NCBI GenBank assembly: GCA_002336475.1
Contig: DDCX01000093.1
Span: 1-25,533 of the forward strand
Length of the DNA stretch: 25,533 bases
Direction of reading: 5' to 3'
Source: Flavobacteriales bacterium UBA1995
GTDB lineage: Bacteria > Bacteroidota > Bacteroidia > Flavobacteriales_D > Sanyastnellaceae
Shown here: in pieces, positions 7,596-16,725 of the stretch
Layout: each line of letters opens with the position of its first letter
Position numbering within the stretch: position 1 is the stretch's first letter
The notes under the pieces: generated by a model
Database searches by the model: none
Told to the model about the DNA's origin: nothing
The model's input: only the letters and a program-made list of their open reading frames with translations
Translations under genes and position numbers: made by a program

Positions 7596-10500
7596 ATGAT
7601 TCAGGCTGTGATGCGACCATTCTTGCTCGTGCTCCTTTGTGGAGCAGCATTCTCTTCTTCTGCAGACACGACGACGGTTCAAACGTACACCTTCGAGGCG
7701 CAGAACAATCCTGAAACCGCCTACGACAGCCCGGGGAGGCGGTGGTTCAATTTCCCTCCAGCCGACAATGGAGTAGAGTACGGAAAGGTGCTCATGGAAT
7801 ACTCCTTGAAGTGTTTCGAGGATGGCACAGCTGGGAACCTCGGATTCGCATGTGGCGAATGGGACTACCTGTCCTACACCTACCTGTTCGACCACACGGG
7901 TCTGCTCGACAGTGCGGCATTGCAGCATCCGTTTCAGCTGTTGGCCGATGCTGCTTTTGATACGGCCAACGTTGTCCCTTTTGTGGATGGGGTTCAGGAT
8001 TCGGTGTGGCTGCCTGCGGCACAGCACCTCGTAGACATGGTGCTGTCTGAAACGACAGTACAGCCCGGTGAGGTGGTGTATACAGCGCCCTTGTTTGAGC
8101 CTGCAACGGCCAAGCGGGCTCAATTTCTATGGACGGCCGAGGAACTGGCTCCGCTTGGTCCGGGCAGCATTGACCGGTTGTACTTGTCGGTACAAGGCGC
8201 GCCAGCAGCGCGGCGCATGGACCTCAAATGGGGGCTGACAACCGATACGGTGTTGACTGGATTCAAGGACCTTCCCAACACATCCTACCAGTATGGCATG
8301 TCGCCATGGCAGTTCGCCGACGACAGCCTGTCCATCAGGCTGTCCCCTCCAATTGAATGGGACGGCGAGGGCAACCTCGTACTGGAATTTGCTTTGGAGG
8401 ATGTGACCTCCCAAACCGATGGCAACGAGGACGGCTGGGTGATGTCGACGGGCATGGCAGGCGGGGCTTGGACCACCAATGGCCACGACGGTGAAGTGGA
8501 CTTCACAGCGCCTGATCGCGTGGAAATCGATGTCACGGACCTCGAGGGCCTCTCTTCAGAAATCACCATCGAATGCTGGGTATACGGTGATCCCAACATC
8601 CAGCCGGAGAACGGCACCCTGTTTGAAGGCATCAACGCTGCCGGACAGCGTGTGGTCAATGTGCACCTGCCTTGGAGCAATGGCCGCGTTTATTGGGACT
8701 GCGGTCAGGATGGCGGCTATGACCGCATCGATCAGCAGGCTCAGCCCGAAGATTATGAAGGGCGTTGGAACCATTGGGCATTCGTGAAGAACGCCGATAC
8801 GGGCATCATGGAGATGTACCTCAACGGTGCCCTCTTTCATTCGGGGACCAACAAGGACAACCCCATCGAGGGCATCGTCAAGATGAACCTGGGCGCCTCG
8901 GGCAATGGAAACAACCGCTACAATGGCCGTGTCGATGATTTCCGGGTGTGGTCCCAAGCATTGGACGCCGAAACCATAGCCTCTTGGATGAACCGTCAGC
9001 CCACAGCTTGGCACCCCAACTACGAAAACCTGCTGGTCGACTATCGTTTTGATGGTGCCAACGGAACAGAGGAACAGAACTACAGCCCCAACGGGAACCC
9101 CGGCCATCACCACGGATCAACCTTGCGCCGCACCACTCCTGCCCGTGAGCAGGCCAAAGGACTAGGGGCAGACTTCCGGCCATACATCGGTTTTGGTCGT
9201 GGTGAATATCTGGAGCTGGTGGCCGATGGTGCCATCTTGGATCTGCAGCCCGTCGCCCCCATGAGCCTGTCGACTTGGGAAGTCGAGGGCAATGGGGTGG
9301 TCATGACCGATTTGACCTATCACTATGCTCCGGGAGAGACATCCTCGGTGCCGCTCTTCGGCGATACGGTAACCTATCCCGTTCCCGGGGAGTTGACCGA
9401 AGTGATCAACGATACGTTGGATTATTTCGGCGTGCCCTTCGAGGTCATTGACCGCTACGAGCTGTACCGATACATCACACCTTATGGAATCGGGCTGGAT
9501 TTGGGGGACGATGGCTGGACGTGGTGGTACGATGTAACCGATTACTTGCCCTTGCTTCGTGACAGTGTGGAATTGCAGGCAGGCAACTGGCAAGAATTGC
9601 TCGACCTCAAATTTCACTTCATTGAGGGTGAACCTGCCCGAGACGTTTTGGATGTCGAAGCGTTTTGGAAGGGCCAATACGGCCTCTCCACCTTTGACCA
9701 GAACGTGGTGGGCTACGAATACACTCCCGATGCCGCTGAAGCCATGTGGCGCCTAAAGACCCGCGCTTCTGGCCATGGCTTTGGTTCGGGTAACAACTGT
9801 GCTGAATTCTGCTACAACATCCACAAGGTCAAGGTAGACGGCCAGGAGCTTTGGTCTTGGCAAATCATGCAGGAGTGTGCCGACAATGCTCTGTTTCCCC
9901 AAGGGGGCACCTGGATTTATGACCGAGCGGGCTGGTGTCCAGGAGCACCGGTGGATACGCGTGATATGGAATTGACGCCCCATGTGGCCGGAGACGGTCC
10001 CTTTACGGTGGACTACGATGTGGACTATGATCCCGATGGCAATTACCGGTTCGAGGGACAAGTCATCGCATACGGCCCTGCCAACCACAGCTTGGATGCT
10101 GAGCTGGTAGAGGTGTTGGCGCCAAGCGGGACCAAACTGGCATCGCGTACCAACCCCATCTGCGACCGTCCCAAGGTTGTGCTGCGCAACAGCGGTAGCA
10201 CGCCATTGACCTCTTGCACCATCACCTTCGGCCTGCCTGACAACCTGCAGTCATACACTTGGACCGGAGAGTTGGGGTTCTTGGAAGAAGAAGTGGTGGA
10301 GCTGGTGGCCTTGGACGCCTCATTGTGGGATGGAGACGACGAGATAGACTTGGCCTTTGTAGCCCGGGTGTCCGCTCCCAACGGCAGCACGGATGAAGTG
10401 GATTGGAACAATGAGGTGCGCAGCACGTTCCGCCGTCCACCGACCTATACCTATTTGGAGGATCCCGGGGATGAGGACGACAACCGCTTGATTGTCTTTG

Positions 10501-11078
10501 TTCGCACCAACAGCACGCCTTGGGAGAACAGTGCAAAGTTGACCCACCAGGACGGTACGGTGTATTTCGAACGGACGTACCCCGAGGCCAACACCCAATA
10601 CAGGGACACCATTTACCTGAACCAAGGGTGTTACACGTTTGAGTTCCAAGACGCAGATGATGACGGCATCAGCTTCTGGGCCAATGACGATGGCAGCGGC
10701 TTTGTGCGCCTGAGAAAGGTCGGCGGCAACTGGATCACGTTTGAGCCTGATTTTGGAAAGTCCATTGTGCACCGTTTCCATTTCGAGACCAACCTGGTCA
10801 ACAGCGTGTCGCTTCCTGTTCCCGAGGCATCGTCTTTCAGGGTGTTCCCAAACCCAACGAGCCATGACATTGCTTTTGACCTCAAAGGATGGCAAGGCCG
10901 GTTTGATTGGCAGCTACAAGATGCTGCCGGCCGCGTTGTGCGCTCGGGAAGAGGTCTTGCAGTTGAAGGTGGCGTTGTTCAAGGCCGAATTCCCGTTCAA
11001 GACGTTCCAGCAGGCATCCACATGCTGACTTTAACCCAGCCCGGAAGGTTGGTGAGGGAAAGGGTGGTCATTTTTTGA
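7596..11078 (+). CDS. Secreted PNGase F-related protein with LamG-like domain and T9SS tail
   Basis: This 1160-residue protein has an N-terminal signal peptide (hydrophobic core FLLVLLCGAAF, likely cleavage after SSSA near residue 23). It shows the two halves of the peptide-N-glycosidase F fold. CGEWDY at 86-91 places D90 where PNGase F has its catalytic D60. RYITPYG followed by YDVTDY starts near 620, CAEFC at 735-739 places E737 at the position of E206, and DRAGWCPG at 776-783 matches the PNGase F C-domain signature. Between the halves lie about 515 extra residues, including a LamG/ConA-like domain at about 303-470. Residues about 1080-1160 form a T9SS sorting domain (FRVFPNPTS). By analogy it would remove N-linked glycans from glycoproteins outside the cell; activity is inferred. 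ATG 7596 is chosen over TTG 7590; ATG 7611 is also possible. Confidence 0.75.
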   Translation: MIQAVMRPFLLVLLCGAAFSSSADTTTVQTYTFEAQNNPETAYDSPGRRWFNFPPADNGVEYGKVLMEYSLKCFEDGTAGNLGFACGEWDYLSYTYLFDHTGLLDSAALQHPFQLLADAAFDTANVVPFVDGVQDSVWLPAAQHLVDMVLSETTVQPGEVVYTAPLFEPATAKRAQFLWTAEELAPLGPGSIDRLYLSVQGAPAARRMDLKWGLTTDTVLTGFKDLPNTSYQYGMSPWQFADDSLSIRLSPPIEWDGEGNLVLEFALEDVTSQTDGNEDGWVMSTGMAGGAWTTNGHDGEVDFTAPDRVEIDVTDLEGLSSEITIECWVYGDPNIQPENGTLFEGINAAGQRVVNVHLPWSNGRVYWDCGQDGGYDRIDQQAQPEDYEGRWNHWAFVKNADTGIMEMYLNGALFHSGTNKDNPIEGIVKMNLGASGNGNNRYNGRVDDFRVWSQALDAETIASWMNRQPTAWHPNYENLLVDYRFDGANGTEEQNYSPNGNPGHHHGSTLRRTTPAREQAKGLGADFRPYIGFGRGEYLELVADGAILDLQPVAPMSLSTWEVEGNGVVMTDLTYHYAPGETSSVPLFGDTVTYPVPGELTEVINDTLDYFGVPFEVIDRYELYRYITPYGIGLDLGDDGWTWWYDVTDYLPLLRDSVELQAGNWQELLDLKFHFIEGEPARDVLDVEAFWKGQYGLSTFDQNVVGYEYTPDAAEAMWRLKTRASGHGFGSGNNCAEFCYNIHKVKVDGQELWSWQIMQECADNALFPQGGTWIYDRAGWCPGAPVDTRDMELTPHVAGDGPFTVDYDVDYDPDGNYRFEGQVIAYGPANHSLDAELVEVLAPSGTKLASRTNPICDRPKVVLRNSGSTPLTSCTITFGLPDNLQSYTWTGELGFLEEEVVELVALDASLWDGDDEIDLAFVARVSAPNGSTDEVDWNNEVRSTFRRPPTYTYLEDPGDEDDNRLIVFVRTNSTPWENSAKLTHQDGTVYFERTYPEANTQYRDTIYLNQGCYTFEFQDADDDGISFWANDDGSGFVRLRKVGGNWITFEPDFGKSIVHRFHFETNLVNSVSLPVPEASSFRVFPNPTSHDIAFDLKGWQGRFDWQLQDAAGRVVRSGRGLAVEGGVVQGRIPVQDVPAGIHMLTLTQPGRLVRERVVIF

Positions 11079-11134
11079 ATGTTAGGCGTAAAATCTATCG
11101 GTAGCGCTTAAAAAAGTCAGTTTTCAACACAGAA

Positions 11135-11154
11135 ACCCCCTTAATGAGGGGGGT
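11135..11154. promoter_or_regulatory. Distal palindrome ACCCCC-N8-GGGGGT upstream of glutamine synthetase
   Basis: This is a perfect 6+8+6 palindrome. Its outer arms are identical to those of the site at 11187-11206, and its start is exactly 52 bp upstream of that one. The central eight bases differ. A regulator-binding site is inferred. It has no U-tract, so it is unlikely to be a terminator. Confidence 0.55.
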
Positions 11155-11186
11155 GTGGTGAGAATAAGTGCATGAATTTGTTGCCG

Positions 11187-11206
11187 ACCCCCATTTTAGA
11201 GGGGGT
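11187..11206. promoter_or_regulatory. Proximal palindrome ACCCCC-N8-GGGGGT overlapping the -33 region
   Basis: This is the second copy of the palindrome. It covers the region about 20 bases upstream of the TAATTTTG -7 element at 11214, where the -33 contact should lie. A protein bound here would be placed to block or assist RNA polymerase at the glutamine synthetase promoter. Confidence 0.55.
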
Positions 11207-11213
11207 AGTTGCG

Positions 11214-11221
11214 TAATTTTG
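11214..11221 (+). promoter_or_regulatory. -7 promoter element of glutamine synthetase III
   Basis: TAATTTTG is an exact TAnnTTTG match. Transcription would begin near 11228, leaving a leader of about 14 bases before ATG 11242. The only -33 candidate is the TTTT inside the N8 of the proximal palindrome. Confidence 0.6.
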
Positions 11222-11241
11222 CAGCTTCAGACAAAAACAAC

Positions 11242-13431
11242 ATGTCAACCTTCCGCATTACCGCCATCGAGGACGTCCTTGAACGGTCACCCAAGTCGGT
11301 CAACCCGCCTTCTTCCAAAATTTCCGAGTACTACGGTGATTTGGCCTTTACGCTCAGCGCCATGCGCGAGTATTTGACCGAAGAGGCTTACGAGCATGTG
11401 GTCTCTGCCATGGTCGACGGCACACGGATTGACCGCAAAATTGCCGATCAGGTCGCCAGTGCATTAAAAGAGTGGGCGATGGCCCGTGGTGCCACGCACT
11501 ATACACACTGGTTCCAACCATTGACTGGAAGCACAGCAGAGAAGCACGACAGTTTCATTCAGCCCGACGGGCGCGGGGGTGCCATCGAGCGGTTTGATGG
11601 CAGCCTGCTTGTCCAGCAAGAGCCCGATGCGTCGAGCTTCCCCAATGGCGGCATCCGTTCGACTTTTGAGGCCCGTGGATACACCCTGTGGGACCCCAGC
11701 AGTCCACCATTCTTGATCGGTGAGACCCTGTGCATTCCCACCATTTTTATTGCCTATACCGGGCAGTCCCTCGACAACAAGGCGCCATTGCTCAAGGCCC
11801 TTACTGCCGTCGACCAGGCCGCTTCTGAAGTGTGTCAATACTTCGACAAGAATGTGACCAAGGTCGTGGCAACCCTCGGGTGGGAGCAAGAGTACTTCCT
11901 GGTCGACAAGGCGCTGTACAATGCCCGTCCTGACTTGAGCCAGACGGGCCGTGCCTTGCTGGGTGCAGCACCCGCCAAAGGGCAGCAGTTGGACGACAAC
12001 TACTTCGGCAGTATTCCTCCACGTGTGATGGCGTTCATGCAAGAGTTTGAGTGTGAAGCACACAAGCTGGGCATACCCGTGACCACGCGTCACAACGAAG
12101 TGGCACCGAATCAGTTCGAGGTGGCCCCCGTGTTCGAGGAGGCCAACCTCGCGAACGACCACAACCTGCTCTTGATGGACTTGTTGGAGCGGGTGGCTTT
12201 ACGCCACGATTTCCGGTGCCTGATGCACGAAAAGCCTTTTGCAGGGTTGAACGGGTCGGGAAAGCACAACAATTGGTCGCTGGGTACCAACACAGGGGTC
12301 AACCTGTTGAAGCCGGGAACCAACCCGAAGACCAACCTGCGTTTCCTCACCTTCTTCGTGAACACGATTGCAGCGATTCACCGCCACGCGGATGTGTTGC
12401 GCGCAGCCATTGCCAGCGCCGGCAACGATCACCGTTTGGGGGCCAACGAGGCGCCTCCAGCGATCATCTCTGCCTTCATTGGCTCCAAGCTGACTGAGTT
12501 GCTCGATGCGGTCGAAAAGAACGTGAGCGCAGGAAAAATGAGTCCCGATGAGAAGACGGCGGTAAAGCTCGAAATCGGTCGCATCCCAGAGGTTCTGTTG
12601 GACAACACCGACCGCAACCGGACTTCGCCGTTCGCCTTTACAGGCAACAAGTTTGAGTTCCGTGCTGTGGGCAGTACTGCGAATTGTGCGGTTCCCATGA
12701 CCGTCCTCAATACCATTGTGGCAGAGCAGTTGAACATGTTCAAGGTGGCTGTAGATGAGAGGATTGCCGCGGGAGACAAGAAAGACGAGGCGTTGCTCAA
12801 GGAAATCCAAGCCTTGATCAAGCAGAGCAAGTCGATCCGTTTCGAAGGCAATGGATACGGAGATGAGTGGGTAGAGGAGGCGACCAAGCGGGGGCTTTCT
12901 AACCTGATGGATACACCAAGCGCACTGGCCGTTTGGGACCGCAAAGAAGTGGTGGCGTTGTTTGACACCATGGGCGTGCTTTCTCCCGAAGAAGTGGCCG
13001 CCCGAACTGAAGTGGAGTTCGAGAACTACACCATGAAGTTGCAAATCGAGGCGCGCGTTTTGGGTGACATGGTCACCAATCAGGTGTTGCCAGCGGTGAT
13101 GGATTATCAGGGAGATCTGCTCGCCAACATTCAAGGATTTATGGATGTCTACGGCGATTCCGAAGCCGAAAACATGACCCGAGCCCAACGTGGCATCCTC
13201 GAAGCTTTGTCAGCAGGACTTTCTGCGACATACGAAGCCCTGGAGTCCATGCGCGAGGAGCGTTCGAAAATCAACAAGATGGATGATTTGAAGAGCAAAG
13301 CCGAAGGTTATGCCCACGTTGTCAGGCCCTTGATGGACGAAGTGCGCATCCAGGTAGACCAGTTGGAAAAGTTGACAGAAGACAGCCGCTGGCCTTTCCC
13401 AAAGTTGCGTGAACTGCTCTTCACACGTTGA
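11242..13431 (+). CDS. glnN: Glutamine synthetase type III
   Basis: At 729 residues this has the length typical of type III glutamine synthetase, far longer than GS I. It makes glutamine from glutamate, ammonia and ATP in the cytoplasm and is the main ammonia-assimilation step. Visible signatures are an N-terminal GSIII region with SxFxPNGGIRxTFEARGYTxWD, the metal-binding EQEYF at 215-219, TRHNEVAPNQFEVAP, KPFAGxNGSGKHNNWS (N337 onward, glutamate/ATP site), and NRTSPFAFTGNKFEFRAVGS, followed by the long C-terminal region of the family. An in-frame TTG at 11209 is rejected because it would put the promoter inside the gene. It stands alone between a dedicated promoter region and a terminator. 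Confidence 0.95.
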   Translation: MSTFRITAIEDVLERSPKSVNPPSSKISEYYGDLAFTLSAMREYLTEEAYEHVVSAMVDGTRIDRKIADQVASALKEWAMARGATHYTHWFQPLTGSTAEKHDSFIQPDGRGGAIERFDGSLLVQQEPDASSFPNGGIRSTFEARGYTLWDPSSPPFLIGETLCIPTIFIAYTGQSLDNKAPLLKALTAVDQAASEVCQYFDKNVTKVVATLGWEQEYFLVDKALYNARPDLSQTGRALLGAAPAKGQQLDDNYFGSIPPRVMAFMQEFECEAHKLGIPVTTRHNEVAPNQFEVAPVFEEANLANDHNLLLMDLLERVALRHDFRCLMHEKPFAGLNGSGKHNNWSLGTNTGVNLLKPGTNPKTNLRFLTFFVNTIAAIHRHADVLRAAIASAGNDHRLGANEAPPAIISAFIGSKLTELLDAVEKNVSAGKMSPDEKTAVKLEIGRIPEVLLDNTDRNRTSPFAFTGNKFEFRAVGSTANCAVPMTVLNTIVAEQLNMFKVAVDERIAAGDKKDEALLKEIQALIKQSKSIRFEGNGYGDEWVEEATKRGLSNLMDTPSALAVWDRKEVVALFDTMGVLSPEEVAARTEVEFENYTMKLQIEARVLGDMVTNQVLPAVMDYQGDLLANIQGFMDVYGDSEAENMTRAQRGILEALSAGLSATYEALESMREERSKINKMDDLKSKAEGYAHVVRPLMDEVRIQVDQLEKLTEDSRWPFPKLRELLFTR

Positions 13432-13450
13432 TTAAACAATGATTTCTAAA

Positions 13451-13490
13451 GAAGGCCTCGGATTCGTTCACGCGAAGTTCCGGGGCCTTC
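13451..13490 (+). terminator. Terminator after glutamine synthetase
   Basis: GAAGGCCTCGG (13451-13461) pairs with CCGGGGCCTTC (13480-13490), an 11-base stem with one T-G wobble. A further TTCG/CGAA pairing lies in the loop. The tail is short (TTAC), so it is weaker than a canonical terminator but well placed 19 bases after the stop. Confidence 0.7.
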
Positions 13491-13491
13491 T

Positions 13492-13499
13492 TACATTCG
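13492..13499 (+). promoter_or_regulatory. Candidate -7 element for the PorE-like gene
   Basis: TACATTCG is one base from TAnnTTTG and sits directly after the terminator. ATG follows 19 bases after the element. No clear -33 element is visible. Confidence 0.35.
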
Positions 13500-13518
13500 C
13501 CCGTAAACCTATCTGGGA

Positions 13519-15525
13519 ATGTTGAACCTGCTCTCTGGACCATCCGCCGCCCTGCGCCCCGCGCTCGCTACCATCTTTGCACTCTTTGCCTTGCAAAGCG
13601 TCGCCCAAAATGACATCACCGCTGATGCCGACGCGGCTTTTGACCGCGGCGGTTATTTCGAAGCGGCCAAAGATTACCAAGCTTCTTATGCCAAGCTGAA
13701 GGGTGATCTGGAAGAAAAAGGACGTGTCTGTTACCGAATCGGTGAGTGCTACCGCTTGGGCAGGGCGTTGCCTGCCTCAGAAGAATGGTACAAGCGTGCC
13801 ATCGACCTCAAGTGGGCAGACGACAATCCGAATGTTTTCAAGCATTACGGCATGGTGTTCATGGGACAAGGAGAATTTGATGATGCCATCGAGCAATTCG
13901 AGAAGTACAAGACTGCTGGCGGAGACGCTGCATTGGCCAAGACGATGATCGAGTCTTGCAACGCTGCTGCCGAAAGTTTGATCATCAATGACAGCCGGTT
14001 CGTCGTGGAGCCCCTCGTTATGGTCAACTCTCCCAGCTTTGACTTCGCCATGGCCTTCGCCGACAAGCGAGGTGAGGAGGTGATTTTTGCCTCCAGTCGC
14101 AGCAGCGCTGCAGGCAGTGGTGAAGACCCCATCACCGGGGAGAGCTACATGGACCTGTTCATGGCTGAAGTAGACCGCAAGGGCAAGTGGAGCATCCCCG
14201 AGCCCCTCGGCAATACCATCAACAGTCCCAGCAACGAAGGAGGCGTGACCCTGGACTCTAAGTTCAAGACCCTGTATTTCACACGTTGTTTGATCGAAAA
14301 GGACAACAATTACCCATGTGACATCTACGTGTCGCAGCGCACCGGATCCAAGTGGGGTGCTCCGGAAGAAATGGCGGTTGTTGACCGTGAAACCAACGAC
14401 AGTTCACAGGTGGGCCAGCCCACCATGAGTCCCGACGACATGTACCTCGTTTTTGTGAGCGACATGCCCGGTGGCCAGGGAGGCCGTGACCTTTGGTACA
14501 TGAAGTTCAACGAGTCCTCAGAAGAGTGGGGTTCCGCTGAAAACATGGGTGCAGGCATCAACTCTGCCTCCGACGAGTACTTCCCGCACATTCGCAAGAA
14601 TGGAGACCTGTATTTTGCTTCTGACCGTCCCGGAGGAATGGGCGGGCTCGACATCCTGAAGGCCGTCTGGCAAGGAGAGGGCATGACCTTCGAGACTCCT
14701 GAGTTTATGGAGTACCCCATCAACACCGCCAGTGACGACTTTGCCTTGGTATACCACCCCAAAGAAGAAAAGGGTTACCTGTCTTCCGACCGGCCTGAGA
14801 GCAAGGGGAAAGACGACATCTTCTCCTTTGCCATGCCACCGCTCGAATTTGACTACGTGGCTTATGTGTACGATTATGACACGGGCATGCCCATTGAGGG
14901 TGCTGCGGTCACCGTCACCGGAAGCGAAGGCGAAAGTGTGTCTACGGACACCGACTCTGAAGGAGGTGCAGAAGAAGGCGGTTGGAGCATTGGCGCAGAA
15001 AGCACCTATTCCGTGGACATTTCCAAGGAGGGCTACATCAGCGCAGGGGACCAATTCAGTACGGTAGGACTGTCCAAGTCGACCAACTTCATCAAGGAAT
15101 ACTTGCTGCGTGAAGTGGTGACCAATGAGGATTATCCCATGCCACTGGTTCAGTATGAATTCGCCAAGGCTGACTTGGTGGTGAGTGCTGATGTCAATTC
15201 AAAGGACTCTTTGGATTACCTCGTGGATTTGCTGGACCGCAACCCCACATTCGTGATTTCACTGGAAGCCCACACGGACACTCGTGGTGGTGACAAGGCC
15301 AACGATGAGTTGAGCCAGCGCAGGGCTGAGACTTGTGTCAATTACCTCGCAGAGCGCGGCATTGATCGCCAGAGGCTCCAGCCCATTGGACGGGGCGAAA
15401 AGATGCCTTTGATCAGCGACGCTGAGATTGCAGCTCTTTCCACAGAAGAGGAGCGGGAAGCGGCGCACCAGATGAACCGCCGCACGGTTTTCCGCATCAC
15501 CAGCTTCGACTTCGTACCGGAGTGA
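13519..15525 (+). CDS. TPR / WD40-like propeller / carboxypeptidase-regulatory / OmpA protein (PorE-like)
   Basis: This 668-residue envelope protein has a signal peptide (hydrophobic stretch up to SVAQ near residue 30). The visible order is TPR-like helices at about 33-150 (AAKDYQASYAKL, YYKRAIDLKW-like turns), PD40/WD40-like propeller blades at about 175-430 (ASSRSSAAG, FVSDMPGGQGGRDLWYMKF, FASDRPGGMGGLDI, YLSSDRPESKGKDDI), a CarboxypepD-regulatory beta domain at about 447-535, and an OmpA C-terminal peptidoglycan-binding domain at about 545-665 with HTDTRGG (D587) and LSQRRAETCVNYL. This is the architecture of PorE, a T9SS component linking peptidoglycan to the secretion machinery; other OmpA/PD40 proteins share it, so orthology is tentative. 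No lipobox cysteine is present. Its stop overlaps the start of purM. Confidence 0.85.
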   Translation: MLNLLSGPSAALRPALATIFALFALQSVAQNDITADADAAFDRGGYFEAAKDYQASYAKLKGDLEEKGRVCYRIGECYRLGRALPASEEWYKRAIDLKWADDNPNVFKHYGMVFMGQGEFDDAIEQFEKYKTAGGDAALAKTMIESCNAAAESLIINDSRFVVEPLVMVNSPSFDFAMAFADKRGEEVIFASSRSSAAGSGEDPITGESYMDLFMAEVDRKGKWSIPEPLGNTINSPSNEGGVTLDSKFKTLYFTRCLIEKDNNYPCDIYVSQRTGSKWGAPEEMAVVDRETNDSSQVGQPTMSPDDMYLVFVSDMPGGQGGRDLWYMKFNESSEEWGSAENMGAGINSASDEYFPHIRKNGDLYFASDRPGGMGGLDILKAVWQGEGMTFETPEFMEYPINTASDDFALVYHPKEEKGYLSSDRPESKGKDDIFSFAMPPLEFDYVAYVYDYDTGMPIEGAAVTVTGSEGESVSTDTDSEGGAEEGGWSIGAESTYSVDISKEGYISAGDQFSTVGLSKSTNFIKEYLLREVVTNEDYPMPLVQYEFAKADLVVSADVNSKDSLDYLVDLLDRNPTFVISLEAHTDTRGGDKANDELSQRRAETCVNYLAERGIDRQRLQPIGRGEKMPLISDAEIAALSTEEEREAAHQMNRRTVFRITSFDFVPE

Positions 15526-16724
15526 CGGAGACCACATTGGAAGGGTCCGTGCAAGGGCGGTATGCCAAGCGCGGAGTGTCCTCTGGAAAAGAGGAGGTGC
15601 ATGCGGCCATTGCAGGCTTGGACAAGGGGTTGTTTCCCAAGGCCTTCTGTAAAGTGGTGCCGGATGCGCTTACGGGAAGTGATGAGCATTGCTTGGTGAT
15701 GCACGCCGATGGCGCGGGTACCAAGAGTGCTTTGGCTTGGATTTATTGGAAAGAGACAGGCGATTTGTCTGTCTGGAAGGGCATCGCCCAAGACGCACTC
15801 GTCATGAACATTGATGACCTGCTCTGCGTCGGCGCGACAGGTCCCATCTTGGTGAGTTCGACCATTGGCCGCAACAAAAGACTCGTCCCTGGAGATGTGG
15901 TTTCAACCCTCATACAGGGCACGGAAGCGCTCATGGAAGAATGGCGCGGATGGGGCTTGGATGTTCGGGGAACCGGAGGCGAGACCGCCGATGTAGGTGA
16001 CCTTGTGCGCACGGTCATTGTGGACTCGACCGTGGTGTGCCGCATGCGCCGCGAGGACGTCATCGACAATGCCCGCATTCAGCAAGGCGACGTGATCGTA
16101 GGTCTTGCCAGTCACGGCCAAGCGCATTATGAAAGCGATTGGAACGGTGGGACGGGCAGCAATGGCCTTACGAGTGCACGCCACGATTTGTTTGGTCCTG
16201 GTTGGCGCGAAAAATATCCCGAATGCTTTGATCCTGGGCTCCCTGAAGACCTGGTGTACACCGGGCCTTTTGATGTGACGGATGCTGTAGCGGGTGTGCC
16301 TGTGGATGCCGGGAAGTTGGTCTTGTCACCAACCCGGACCTATGCTCCTGTGTTGGTCGACCTTTTCAAGGAAGGCCGGGAGCCATTGCATGGTTTGGTG
16401 CACTGCAGCGGAGGCGGCCAGACCAAGGTCCTTCACTTTGCATCTGAAAACCTGCATGTTGTCAAGGACAACCTCTTCCCCACACCAGCGTTGTTTGGTT
16501 TGATTCAGGAGCACAGTGGCACAGCCTGGAGGGAAATGTACCAGGTATACAACATGGGGCACCGCATGGAGGTCTACACCTCCCCTGCACATGCCCAAGT
16601 GGTGATGGACATCGCAGCCCGCCATGGGGTGGACGCCCGCATCGTGGGCCGGGTTGAACAGCGTGTCGCGGATGGTCCCCGCCTGACCATCGCTGGACCT
16701 GAGTCAACGGAGACGTACAGCTGA
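15522..16724 (+). CDS. purM: Phosphoribosylformylglycinamidine cyclo-ligase (AIR synthetase)
   Basis: PurM closes the imidazole ring in purine synthesis, converting FGAM and ATP to AIR in the cytoplasm. The 400-residue product matches the long Bacteroidota form: [80 protein letters not shown] and a C-terminal MGHRMEVY. The GTG start at 15522 overlaps the upstream stop as GTGA, which suggests translational coupling with the OmpA-family gene. An in-frame GTG at 15549 would give 391 residues and is also close to the family length, so the start is uncertain by nine codons. It is followed one base later by prfA. Confidence 0.92.
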   Translation: MTETTLEGSVQGRYAKRGVSSGKEEVHAAIAGLDKGLFPKAFCKVVPDALTGSDEHCLVMHADGAGTKSALAWIYWKETGDLSVWKGIAQDALVMNIDDLLCVGATGPILVSSTIGRNKRLVPGDVVSTLIQGTEALMEEWRGWGLDVRGTGGETADVGDLVRTVIVDSTVVCRMRREDVIDNARIQQGDVIVGLASHGQAHYESDWNGGTGSNGLTSARHDLFGPGWREKYPECFDPGLPEDLVYTGPFDVTDAVAGVPVDAGKLVLSPTRTYAPVLVDLFKEGREPLHGLVHCSGGGQTKVLHFASENLHVVKDNLFPTPALFGLIQEHSGTAWREMYQVYNMGHRMEVYTSPAHAQVVMDIAARHGVDARIVGRVEQRVADGPRLTIAGPESTETYS

Positions 16725-16725
16725 T

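Noticed and set aside
11135..11206. The palindromes before glnN as terminators of the upstream gene
   Set aside because: Neither is followed by a T-run, both have identical arms, and one overlaps the promoter, which fits regulator sites better.
12199..13188. A 329-codon open frame on the - strand inside glutamine synthetase
   Set aside because: It is fully antisense to conserved GSIII motifs and contains no recognisable domain; it is a codon-bias shadow.
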